Origin: Fonsecaea monophora
Taxonomy: Eukaryota > Ascomycota > Eurotiomycetes > Chaetothyriales > Herpotrichiellaceae
DNA length: 64,000 nt
Assembly (NCBI RefSeq): GCF_001642475.1
Contig: NW_019173938.1
Coordinates: 310,001 to 374,000, forward strand
Reading direction: 5' to 3'
This document shows, in pieces, positions 44,919-53,704 of this stretch. The notes under the pieces were generated by a model. That model was not told where the DNA came from. It made no database searches and was given only the letters and a program-made list of their open reading frames with translations. Every line of letters begins with the position of its first letter. Position 1 is the stretch's first letter. The translations under genes and the position numbers were made by a program.

Positions 44919-45292
44919 GGTGACAGAGAAAATACGACACTCTGTGCACCTTGACTTGATTTCTCGCGGGCAGGACCCGTGGCACCACTTGTCTCCTGGA
45001 TACTCTCGCAAACGAGATAGTCACGACTCACAAGAGAAAAGTGGCCAGCTTAGAGAGACGTGTAATAGAGAGGGGACTTTTCTTCTAGGTAATAATGAGT
45101 TGAACCAGTCGGAATGGAAAACGACGGAATTGTCAGCAACTCGTTGTCGCCGAGGTTTTTCCTTTGGCCGCCGCATTTTCCACCATCGTCATTTTTCCCA
45201 GTGACAAAGAGACACACCAACCCACCAACCTGTGTTCTGCGCCTTGCACGCCAGCGACATACGGAGGAATAGCTCTCGCGAAAGTAAAGGCC
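44919..45292. promoter_or_regulatory. divergent promoter, kynureninase / Isa2
   Basis: 374 bp between divergent starts. The frame of Isa2 stays open leftwards to 45164 but has no ATG there. No binding site was named. Confidence 0.45.
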
Positions 45293-45988
45293 ATGTCTCA
45301 GAACTCGATGAGGCTCGCCTTTCGAGCCGCGCGTCCTCTACGCAGACCACAAGACCCGACGACCTACCTCCGAGCATGTCGAGGTATTTCCAATGCTCCG
45401 CTGCAGCGGCAAACGACGACCCCAAGACAAGCACACTCTCACCCCATCATCCCACGGCTCGGAAAGAAGAATGACTACGTAACAAGACGACACATCTCCT
45501 CCTCGCCTGTCCGGCAGGCGACGGTGGTGGTGCAGAACCCACGGGTCGACGAAGACGGCAACGAGATGACCATCACCATCTCGGAGCGAGCGGCCAAACG
45601 CCTGAAACAGATCACGAGCGCTTCTCCCCAGAGCAAGAAGAACACGCTCGTCCCTTCATCCTCCTCCTCTTCCTCCTCGCAGCCAAAAGATTCCCACCTC
45701 CGCGTCACCGTGACCTCCGGCGGCTGCCACGGCTTCCAGTACTTAATGTCCCTGGAGGACTCGTCCAAGATCGACCGGGAAGAAGACACGATATTTGCCA
45801 GCGACGACGAGACGGCACCGTCGGGCCCGGGCAAGGCCGAGGTGGTCATGGACTCGGCGAGCCTGGAGTTGTTGAAGGGCAGCACCATTGACTTCACCCA
45901 GGAATTGATTGGGAGTCAGTTCAAAATCGTGGGGAATCCGCGCGCCACCAGTAGTTGTGGCTGTGGCACGAGTTTTGATATTGAGTGA
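45293..45988 (+). CDS. isa2: mitochondrial iron-sulfur assembly protein Isa2
   Basis: Single exon, 231 aa from the ATG at 45293. A-type scaffold/carrier of the late mitochondrial Fe-S pathway that works with Isa1 and Iba57 to make [4Fe-4S] clusters. The N-terminal 75 residues are basic and Ser/Thr-rich (targeting presequence). The A-type domain follows: ITISERAAKRLKQI, GGC145HGFQY and SSC222GC224GTSF give the three cluster-binding cysteines. A Ser run (residues 122-129) sits in the domain between the first helix and the next strand, where shorter linkers are usual. GGCHGFQY favours Isa2 over Isa1. Confidence 0.88.
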   Translation: MSQNSMRLAFRAARPLRRPQDPTTYLRACRGISNAPLQRQTTTPRQAHSHPIIPRLGKKNDYVTRRHISSSPVRQATVVVQNPRVDEDGNEMTITISERAAKRLKQITSASPQSKKNTLVPSSSSSSSSQPKDSHLRVTVTSGGCHGFQYLMSLEDSSKIDREEDTIFASDDETAPSGPGKAEVVMDSASLELLKGSTIDFTQELIGSQFKIVGNPRATSSCGCGTSFDIE

Positions 45989-46704
45989 TTCATTCATACC
46001 TCTTTTGGGGCAGACGGACGAAGAGGTGGACCGTAGGGACACAGACTGGGGATATCTTGTCGCCGAGGGAAATTGCCGCCTTGGTTCGGGTCTTTGTATA
46101 TTCTCTGCTCCAGACAGAGACTTTGGATGTGCGTGGCCTCTCAGGGCAAGGAAGCCGGATGTTTCAAGACCAGAGAGAACGAGAAAGGTCGCAGCTTGAG
46201 CGTCCTATACATCCTATATCTCCACCGCCGACCATGGCCCGTTTCCTCCAGATAGTTTTCTACGAGACCTTGACATGGGAAGCAGCAGAAGCAGCTACTT
46301 CTTCTCCATAAAGGAATTCTCTACTCTGTCCATTGCTCAAACGTTCACAAACCGCTAGACTACCGTGCTCGAACCGCGCCGCCCACAGCTCATGAAGCGT
46401 GTGCAACGTGAATTTCGATGGACTCAAAAGAGTGGACAAAGAGAAGACCAAGAGGTACTGAGAAGAGACCGGAAATCGCGGGACTTATTGAATGGAAGGC
46501 ATGGAATCACATTTTCATAGAGACCTCCCTCCCTGTCTCTCTCTTCCTTTCTCCCCTGGCTGGTGAGGATGGGAAAGGAGAAAAGAGAGAGGCTGAATAT
46601 CTCTGCAGATGTGGATAGATGAATAGAAGCAAAAGGGGTTCAAACGCTCAAGTTTTCCTTTCCAGCATGTGAGCATTTTTGCCCCCTCGGCCTCGTTGCA
46701 GGAT
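45989..46704. other. convergent spacer
   Basis: 716 bp between the Isa2 stop and the stop of the hypothetical gene. No gene was recognised. Several short ORFs have no support. Confidence 0.5.
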
Positions 46705-47660
46705 CTAGTAATTGTCCAGCTCGTTTGAGAAATCCGTTCCAAAATCAGAGAGCCACTCTTGTGATCCTGCGACTCCCTCACTCCGCTGCCCAAGCTGAGT
46801 TTCGCATGACATAGAGGGCTTGAGCTGTGATTCTGTCTTGTCCGTTTGTGAATGGACTCTTCTGATCCGATTGATCTTCGTCAACTCCTGAGCCAGATCA
46901 GCAACGGTTCTGAGGTCGTCAACCGCCTTCTCTGCCTGCTCACGCTCGCAAGCTAGCACCTCCTCCTCCACGACCAATACTTTCGAGTCATTGAGTGTCA
47001 GGTGAGGAATTTCCCAGGCCTTGGGTGATTCGTAGGACTTGGACATCTCCGCGACCTCCTCTGTCACACGCTCCAGCGCCTTCTGAAGCTTCTCGACGGT
47101 TTGGTATCGCTCGTCTCTCAAACGCTGGTATAGTCGCAGAGTTTGCGCGCCGTCGACAATCCTGCTGGCAGCCGCTTCGGTAAGGCCGAGGGTATTGAGC
47201 GAAGATTTAATTCGATCGATGAGGGATGGCGTCGGTGCCCTGAAAAATTGGACATTAGTATACGCAGTGGTGACTTCTGAGTTGCCCATGGCCTTGTATG
47301 CGAGGAGCAACGCGGCTTTCATGACATCGGTATTGAGCTGGGTCTAGAATATCGTTAGGGAGTATCCATCCACTGAACCAAGGCTGCCGAGCACAGCCAG
47401 GGGTGACTTACGATCGTTCGAGCCTCGTCCATCGTTTGCCCACTTTTTGTTTCGACCACTTTGGCTCGCGGGGAGTCTGTCGTGGTCATCAAATCGACGA
47501 GGCGAAACCTGAGGACTTTGGGATCTTTTGGATCATGCCAAAATTGCGACAGCTGGGCAATGTCGGAAAAGGTCCCGAGAGGCGGAGCGCCTGGGACAGT
47601 CATGTTGGTGGGCATTGATCCTGGGTTGACAGTCAACTCACCTCCGTCAGGAGAGGTCAT
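46705..47660 (-). CDS. hypothetical protein with coiled coil, 295 aa
   Basis: Two exons: 47660-47412 and 47343-46705, with a 68-bp phase-0 intron (GTAAGT, CTAAC, TCTAG). I do not recognise the family. The N-terminal half is mixed (LSQFWHDPKDPKVLRFRLVDLM). The region around residues 130-250 is strongly helical with heptad-like spacing (RLRDERYQTVEKLQKALERVTEEVAEM) and likely forms a coiled coil. It has no transmembrane segment, signal peptide or catalytic motif. It lies head-to-tail downstream of Trm1, 214 bases away, on the same strand. A pyrimidine-rich ACTAATGTCCAATTTTTCAG inside exon 2 looks like an acceptor, but no donor at a plausible distance keeps the frame. Confidence 0.65.
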
Positions 47661-47873
47661 GATAAGGAAGACGTGTAAGGAAGGCGGCAAATAACCAGAG
47701 GGGAAATCTGTAGAGGGCGGAGATTCAAGTAAGAACGATACAAAAGATGAAATGAAATGCTTGCCAAGGAAGAAGGAGCAGGACGAGCTTGAAAGATGGC
47801 AAGAACTAGTCTTTCCAAAGGAACTGAACCCTAGATGACCGTGCGAATATTCAGTCAGAGGTACATACCTTCC

Positions 47874-50279
47874 TCACGAAGTCCTCCCAGCCCGGCTCAT
47901 CGGACCCCAGTTTTCCCTCGGATTCATCTGGTACCTCAATAATTTGCCACGAGGCTTCTCTTTACCCAACTTCTCGTCAAATGTGATTTTGAGCCTGTTC
48001 GGTGGTGGAACCGAAGGACTCGTGGATCTTGACCGATGACCGTTGGGAGGTTCCTCGGGTTGAGCTGCTGCCTCTTCGCCACCATCTTTCGGCTCATACG
48101 ATTCACCCGTCTCTGTGGGGAGAGGTGATTTTTCGTTCTCTAATCGATAGAGTATCCCTTGTAGCACAGTTTTCAGGTCGTCCTTGGTCTCACATCTCCC
48201 AAGCTGCTCCCTCGTCACGTCCCTCAACTCTGATACAAGAGCCCGCTCCGTCCCTCGGACCCTCGACAGAATCTGATACCCTGCTGTGCCCTTCCTCACG
48301 GCTCCATCCTTGATAGGCGCTTTTGTCCGCATGAACTCTCGTATCACTTCCCACAGAACGGACCATGGGGCATTCGTTTTGATACTGCCAGGCTTGCAGT
48401 GAGACCTGGAGACTTTGTAGCCCAGTCCAAGCAGGGCACCTCTCATTGCATCTTCAGAAGGTGTAGCGCAATGGATTATCTTTGCCAAATAAGTAGGCAT
48501 GATGAAAAAAGGAGCAACGTCTGGTTTGTCAGTCGCAAGTCGCGGAATTAGCTTCGAGTCGTGCGTAGCTCCGTCCTCCGCTACTGTGACCTCTGTATCG
48601 TCCGGGTTTGAGTTGGTAGGCGTGAGATCCTCCTCCAAGGCCAAAGTAAGCATCCCCTCGATTCGATCGACAGTAACATATGTGTCCTTGTCCAGAGTTC
48701 GAGCCTTCTTGAGCATTTTCTCAACGAATATCGGATTGTGTAGGGGACCTGACCACATCGGACCACACAGGTGCATCCGTGAACCACAATGGTCACAATT
48801 CCGATTTGTGGACGGTGCTTGGGCGAATGAGAACTTGTAGAATGTGTCTCCAGATTTAGATGTTTGTGGCTTGTTCCGAAGCAAAGGCTGTGTCACCCAA
48901 GCTCCACACCCGTGGCCGCAGTTATAAACCATCATGGATGTACCGGCCAGCAGCTTGACTTCTTGCTGCTTTCGGTGGACCCGAATGAAGAGTCGGGCAT
49001 AGTAGTCGATATAAAGGGACAAAAGAGGCTCGATCGCAAGGCCGTATTTCGCGGCAGATATCGCGATTCCATTGAGGATCAACCTCAAGCCACCTTCGTG
49101 CGAGTGTGGCCCTTTGACAGGAATTCCACCATAGAGTGCAAAAGTCTTTTCGGGATACCCCGTCGATGCAAAGACACCAGCGTCTGTGCAGGTGATACAC
49201 AGCATCCCACCATCCTGGATTGCCTGTAGGCTGCAGTCAAAGAAAGGAGCCGCTGTTCCATAAGGGTCAATATCAATCACATCGAATCGATGTACATATC
49301 CTTCTGCGGGTCTGGGGTGCTCGTTTCCAACCTTGGTATACATAAAAGCTCGAGCATCACCGAGGTTGGGTCGAACTTTGTCTCCGACGTCGTTGTGCTT
49401 GATGTTGAGTTTGATGGTCTCGACCGATGCCGAGGAGAGATCATTTGCGACAATGTTGGTAGCAAATGATATTTCCTTAGCATAGCGTAACGCTCGGAGA
49501 CCCGTTGCAGACAAAGCGTCCAGAATAGCGAAAGGAAGCTGTTTCTTTGGAATTGCAGGTGGCTTTACCTCAGGATCGGCGGCGCCTGTACTTGCGACAG
49601 GTTCTGGTTGCAGTCCCTCTCCCACGGTGTCATTGACCGGAGCATCAGCATCAGCCGTCAGCTCAGCAACAAGTGGTTCGACGTTGTCTTCGTCATGTCC
49701 ATTAGGTTTGAGTTTCTTTGCCGGCTCTTCCGTACTCTCATGGACGACTGCATCTTCTAGGTGGTCGGCTTTACGCTTCCGAGTGTTCGGTTGCTCTGCT
49801 TCATTGTTGGCGCTGTTGTCGAGTTGAGCTGCAGGCGGGGCGTGCGACCCTTTTCCGGCCTTCTTCCTTTTCGCGTTTCGATTCTTGTGAGCAACCCGGC
49901 CTAGCTTCTCCAGCAGAGCAGCTTCGCCGTAGACGCTGATTGCCAGGACACTCAGATCTCGATTGAACTGCTGAATAGGATTATAGAAGACGGCCTGATC
50001 TCCTTCGTCGTTGTTTTTGGAGGATTTGGCCGACGTTGGAGGTTCCCCGGAATATGGAGCAAGTACTGAAGCTAGACCTTCGCGGACGTGTCTGTATTTC
50101 TTGCCATCAACCATGATGGTCTCGGGGGCATTCGATGACGCCATATTCGAGCGTGATGAGGCCGCAAAGGTCCTCCGTTGCAGGTTTGTAAAGTATCCCT
50201 GGCTGTTATTCGCGAGCTTTGGCACACGATCACGGATAAGATTGATCCGGATGAAAGCGAAACAACGGCCGATCCTCAT
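47874..50279 (-). CDS. trm1: tRNA (guanine26-N2)-dimethyltransferase Trm1
   Basis: Single exon, 801 aa from the ATG at 50279. It makes m2,2G26 in cytosolic and mitochondrial tRNAs using S-adenosylmethionine. A second in-frame ATG at 50144 (Met46, SNMASSN) would drop a basic, hydroxyl-rich N-terminus that looks like a mitochondrial presequence. This matches the two-start dual targeting known for yeast TRM1. Core blocks: VFYNPIQQFNRDLSVL, ALSATGLRALRYAKEI (AdoMet site), FDVIDIDPYGTAAPFFD, and the Cys motifs NCGHGCGAW and CDHCGSRMHLCGPMW. A long charged insert between residues about 100 and 190 carries KR-rich NLS-like sequences. The C-terminal tail is basic and low-complexity. Confidence 0.94.
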   Translation of the reverse strand: MRIGRCFAFIRINLIRDRVPKLANNSQGYFTNLQRRTFAASSRSNMASSNAPETIMVDGKKYRHVREGLASVLAPYSGEPPTSAKSSKNNDEGDQAVFYNPIQQFNRDLSVLAISVYGEAALLEKLGRVAHKNRNAKRKKAGKGSHAPPAAQLDNSANNEAEQPNTRKRKADHLEDAVVHESTEEPAKKLKPNGHDEDNVEPLVAELTADADAPVNDTVGEGLQPEPVASTGAADPEVKPPAIPKKQLPFAILDALSATGLRALRYAKEISFATNIVANDLSSASVETIKLNIKHNDVGDKVRPNLGDARAFMYTKVGNEHPRPAEGYVHRFDVIDIDPYGTAAPFFDCSLQAIQDGGMLCITCTDAGVFASTGYPEKTFALYGGIPVKGPHSHEGGLRLILNGIAISAAKYGLAIEPLLSLYIDYYARLFIRVHRKQQEVKLLAGTSMMVYNCGHGCGAWVTQPLLRNKPQTSKSGDTFYKFSFAQAPSTNRNCDHCGSRMHLCGPMWSGPLHNPIFVEKMLKKARTLDKDTYVTVDRIEGMLTLALEEDLTPTNSNPDDTEVTVAEDGATHDSKLIPRLATDKPDVAPFFIMPTYLAKIIHCATPSEDAMRGALLGLGYKVSRSHCKPGSIKTNAPWSVLWEVIREFMRTKAPIKDGAVRKGTAGYQILSRVRGTERALVSELRDVTREQLGRCETKDDLKTVLQGILYRLENEKSPLPTETGESYEPKDGGEEAAAQPEEPPNGHRSRSTSPSVPPPNRLKITFDEKLGKEKPRGKLLRYQMNPRENWGPMSRAGRTS

Positions 50280-51136
50280 CACCAGCCCCTTCCATCCCTT
50301 TGACACTGCAGATTGAGAGATCGATGTGTCTGCCGAACAAATGTGTTATGTTCCCAAAAGTTGGGAACAAGGCACAGACATGAAGTAAATGGTAGCAGCA
50401 TCGAATACGATACTTTTTTCTCTATGAATCGCCAAGACGGATGCTACAAAGAGTTAGTCGCAGCCTTGCATATTATCAAGCTAGTCCATTTACGGCGAGC
50501 CTCTTAGTGCGCCCTCAGCCTTGTCGACCAACACGGAGCATCTCAATGAGTGAATAACCTCGTACCCTTCCTGCTACACACAGACATGGATGCGAGCTCG
50601 CTGCCCGAATAAGGGGCAGTGAACAAATATTCCGCCAAACGGTATGCACATTGTACACCAGACAGGAAAAAACAGCCCTCCTCTCCTGACTCCTCGGCCT
50701 CAGGCGCGTCTGAGAGTTTTGAAACCGTTTTGGTCTCAGATCCTTTTCCTCAAACGCCTCTCCTGCCCGTTCTCAAACCAGATCACCCGTCAAGATGGGC
50801 AACAGTGACCCCGGACTTGTCACATACGGGAGATTACCATCTCAATGATGCCGATTGTGCACGGTTTCACGGGCGTCAAGTGGCGCCACTACAAGCACAT
50901 ACACACACCTAGTTCAAACCAGATCCATCAGGAGAATATCGACGACCCTGTTTTGCATTTGAGGTGCCGGTGAGCCTGCTACATACGGCTCAAGTACAAA
51001 ACTGTCGGGCTTTCTCGACACTCTTTTTTTCCTCCTCGCCACTTTTCCAAGCCTAACTAACGTACTCGTCTTTCTTTACATCGCTGACCTGCACAGCCAA
51101 AAATTATACCATTCCTGACCTCCCACAGCTAAAACC
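50280..51136. promoter_or_regulatory. divergent spacer, Trm1 / small secreted protein
   Basis: 857 bp. It contains the Trm1 promoter and, further right, a CT-rich stretch (51010-51070) before the secreted-protein start. AACCTCGTAC near 50557 is a one-mismatch copy of the dispersed decamer. No gene. Confidence 0.45.
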
Positions 51137-51598
51137 ATGTCAAGAACACATTTATCCGCCGTCACCTACCTCCTCTTCTTCGCCCTCGTCACAATTGTAA
51201 CGGCTATCCCTTCGCCGCTCAGCCTGCTCAGCCCTCGACAGCAACGAAGTGACCAGCCCATTTGTAGCGAATACTCCACCATTGCAAACCTCTCCATTGT
51301 CGGCGCAAATGCTACATACCGGTCCGCATACCTTCAAGCGTCACCTCAAGGCCACGACCCAGCTAGCGCGCCCCTCGATTCCGCCATTCCCAAGCTGCCC
51401 AGCTTTCAATTCAACGCCACTATCAACACCGAATGTGGAAATTTGACGGAGGTGGCCATCAAGGGTGCTGCGACAAACTTTACGCAAGGACAAGTGTTGC
51501 AGTTCAACATCAATTCGGCCGTGCAATTGAGGGCAGGGTCATTGGGGATGGCTGTGATGATGGCTATAGTTGTCGCCACGGTCATCGATATACTATAG
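51137..51598 (+). CDS. small predicted GPI-anchored secreted protein, 153 aa
   Basis: Single exon. It has a clear signal peptide (residues 1-23, core YLLFFALVTIVTA). The mature part has five N-x-S/T sites (NLS, NAT, NAT, NLT, NFT) and two cysteines. The hydrophobic C-terminal tail (LGMAVMMAIVVATVI, then three residues) follows a small-residue stretch, as in GPI-attachment signals. The likely location is the outer plasma membrane or cell wall. The pattern recalls many fungal cell-surface proteins, but I see no named domain. Confidence 0.72.
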   Translation: MSRTHLSAVTYLLFFALVTIVTAIPSPLSLLSPRQQRSDQPICSEYSTIANLSIVGANATYRSAYLQASPQGHDPASAPLDSAIPKLPSFQFNATINTECGNLTEVAIKGAATNFTQGQVLQFNINSAVQLRAGSLGMAVMMAIVVATVIDIL

Positions 51599-52591
51599 AA
51601 CGGTTATGGTGAACGACTTCTCTAATATTACGACTGCTTCAACGTTGCAAAGTGTACGGCTGATCAATGTGACGCGGTGTTGGGAACCAACATACAAATC
51701 GAGGCGTTTTCGAAAACTCTGTTATAGCTGGGTATGCTGACTCTCGCTACATTGTTTCGTCTATGCTCGGTAAAGCGCCTTTAGAGGGCGCGACTTTTCG
51801 CAATGCAGCTTCCCCGAATGCGATAACCGGCCATCGGCTCTGGCAGGAGACTTGAAGGAATACAATATATCGCCTTGATTCCCAGTGAGGTCTCGGTGGT
51901 GACGCAAAATATGTCGTCGGGGACGAAGAGGAACGGGTCCAGGTCTGCGCCGAAATTGACGTTAACAAAGCTGTGCAGTGCGGCATGCAATTAGAAAGTT
52001 GCTTCGTGGCCTGCTGGTCATTTTGCAACCTCTAAGGGCAAACCCGTCTGATTGGTTGTTCTGCGTTGAGAGCGAATGGCAACACTGGAAACCTGGGCTG
52101 TCATATAAACCGGCGGATGAATAGAGAACTTCGTCTGTACATCGGATGTGTCACTCTGACAGCTCGATGTCGACGGTGTCCATGGCCGAGAAAGACACAT
52201 GTGTATAAGATCAACCTTTTGCACCAGGGCGGTTCCTAATACTCAATCTGCCTCCTCCTGTCGCCGAGCCGTGTTTAGGCCAGTACTCGAGATCCTCTCT
52301 GTGCAATTCGTGCTTTCAGGATGCAGTTGAACGGGTATCGGGCGTATGCATCCGCCTGGTAAAGCCATCGACTCTCCTGCCCACCATACCCATGAGCCCA
52401 TGTCAAACCGAGTGGTTACATGGATCATTCGATGGGCGCATACGTCGTTTTAAAGTGTGCTATGCACGTATGGAACCGGGGGAGTTCGAAAGAGATGGTG
52501 AGGCTTGCTTTCAGAGGTCGCGCCCGTGTGGTTCTGGAATCGACCTAGTTTATGATCGTAAAAGTGCGTCGATTTGAGGACAATGGTTGCT
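51599..52591. other. convergent spacer with possible coding relic
   Basis: 993 bp. The minus-strand stretch 51781-51990 reads as a fairly balanced peptide (LHSFVNVNFGADLDPFLFVPDD...) without an ATG that would make a complete gene. It may be a decayed exon or chance. Nothing else was recognised. Confidence 0.4.
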
Positions 52592-53171
52592 TCAGGAGCC
52601 AGCAGAAATATGACCTTTGCACCCAGGCATACATCCTGTCGGCTTTCGAGGATCGTAGTAATCCTCATCTTCCGTCAGATCACTGTCATCCATATCGACA
52701 TCGCGCTTCTCAGCCACGGGAGGTTCTATCTCATCTCTTTTCTCGACCTCTGGTTTTGGTTCGTCGACCGCCGGCGCAAACGCATTCTTGAATCCTCCTT
52801 TCTTGAACCCTCCACCCGCAGCCGCTGCGCTCTTTGTGCCCCCTCCAAGTTTTATCTGCATCAGTGGTCCTTTCTCTTCCTTCTTGGGTTGCACTTGGCG
52901 CTGCATTTCCTTCATCTCCTTCAACCTCTTCTTATGTTGGTGATCGTATGAGGATTCGTGGGCCTCGAATTCGTTCATGCGACTGTACCCTTTTTGACAT
53001 AGCGAGCAGAAGAATGCACTCCGCGCTTGTTTCGCCGACTGTGTACTGGCGGGGGGGAGGGTGAATCCTCTCTAGAGGAGGAAGCGACTAGTCAATAACG
53101 CCAAAGAGACAATTGGAAAGTTGGTCGGCGAGACTTCACAGGTACAGCAAGGCGCAACTTACCGGAGGCAT
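52592..53171 (-). CDS. conserved C2H2 zinc finger protein, 162 aa
   Basis: Two exons: 53171-53163 and 53071-52592. The first exon codes only Met-Pro-Pro, and the 91-bp intron (GTAAGT...CTCTAG) is in phase 0. The MPP-RGFTLPP start after splicing matches the widely conserved start of this fungal family, which supports the nine-base exon. One U1-type C2H2 finger: C25-x2-C28...H41-x5-H47 (FFCSLCQKGYSRMNEFEAH). Then a basic helix (KKRLKEMKEMQRQ), a Gly-rich GGGFKKGGFKNAF motif and an acidic tail. U1-type fingers often bind structured RNA or DNA. The cellular role is unknown to me. Confidence 0.82.
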
Positions 53172-53306
53172 GATGGCGGTGACGAACAGTCAGACGCAGA
53201 AGAAGATGCTAATATGCAGTGACTGTTTGATGAAGCATTGATCTTTACGCAGGGAGTGAAGAGAAGTCGAAAAAAAAAAGTGGTGGTCGGCGGTTCTCGC
53301 ATAATA

Positions 53307-53576
53307 ATGTCTGGCCGCCCACCACCGCGTCTGGAGCCAGACCCCTCAATTGTCGACTGTCAGATCGCCAGCGAAGACATCCTTCAGCCGCACAACGAAC
53401 AACCACGCATTACCCGAGAAGCTATCCATTCCTTGAACCTCGATCTGCTGTCTATACTTTTTTCTCTGGCAAGACATCGAGTAGACCTCGTTATCACCAA
53501 TCAGGCTCAGCGATCAAGCAAGCTCTTCACAGACCCGGATGATGCAGCACTTGATATTGTCGAAGCCAATGCATAA
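53307..53576 (+). CDS. small unknown protein, 89 aa
   Basis: Single exon from an ATG in an AATAATG context. It is divergent from the C2H2 gene with only 135 bases between starts. The peptide begins MSGRPPPRLEPDPSIV and continues with a predicted amphipathic helix (ITREAIHSLNLDLLSILFSLARHRV), then an acidic end. I recognise no family. The shared short promoter and balanced composition make it plausible as a real gene, but a chance ORF is possible. The HET gene starts 128 bases downstream. Confidence 0.4.
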   Translation: MSGRPPPRLEPDPSIVDCQIASEDILQPHNEQPRITREAIHSLNLDLLSILFSLARHRVDLVITNQAQRSSKLFTDPDDAALDIVEANA

Positions 53577-53704
53577 ACTGGAGCTGAGGCTGGTCAATTC
53601 GTCTACAGGCCGTCAATAAGGCGGGAGGCCGTCTTCAACAGCAAGAAGTTCCAGCCCTACCAACTCCAAGCTCATGACTTCCACAGATCACCGCGATCGT
53701 CGCC

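Noticed and set aside
47265..47300. Acceptor-like ACTAATGTCCAATTTTTCAG within exon 2 of the hypothetical gene.
   Set aside because: Nearest usable donors give 24- or 35-bp introns; the 35-bp one breaks the frame. The unspliced frame is open and reads well.
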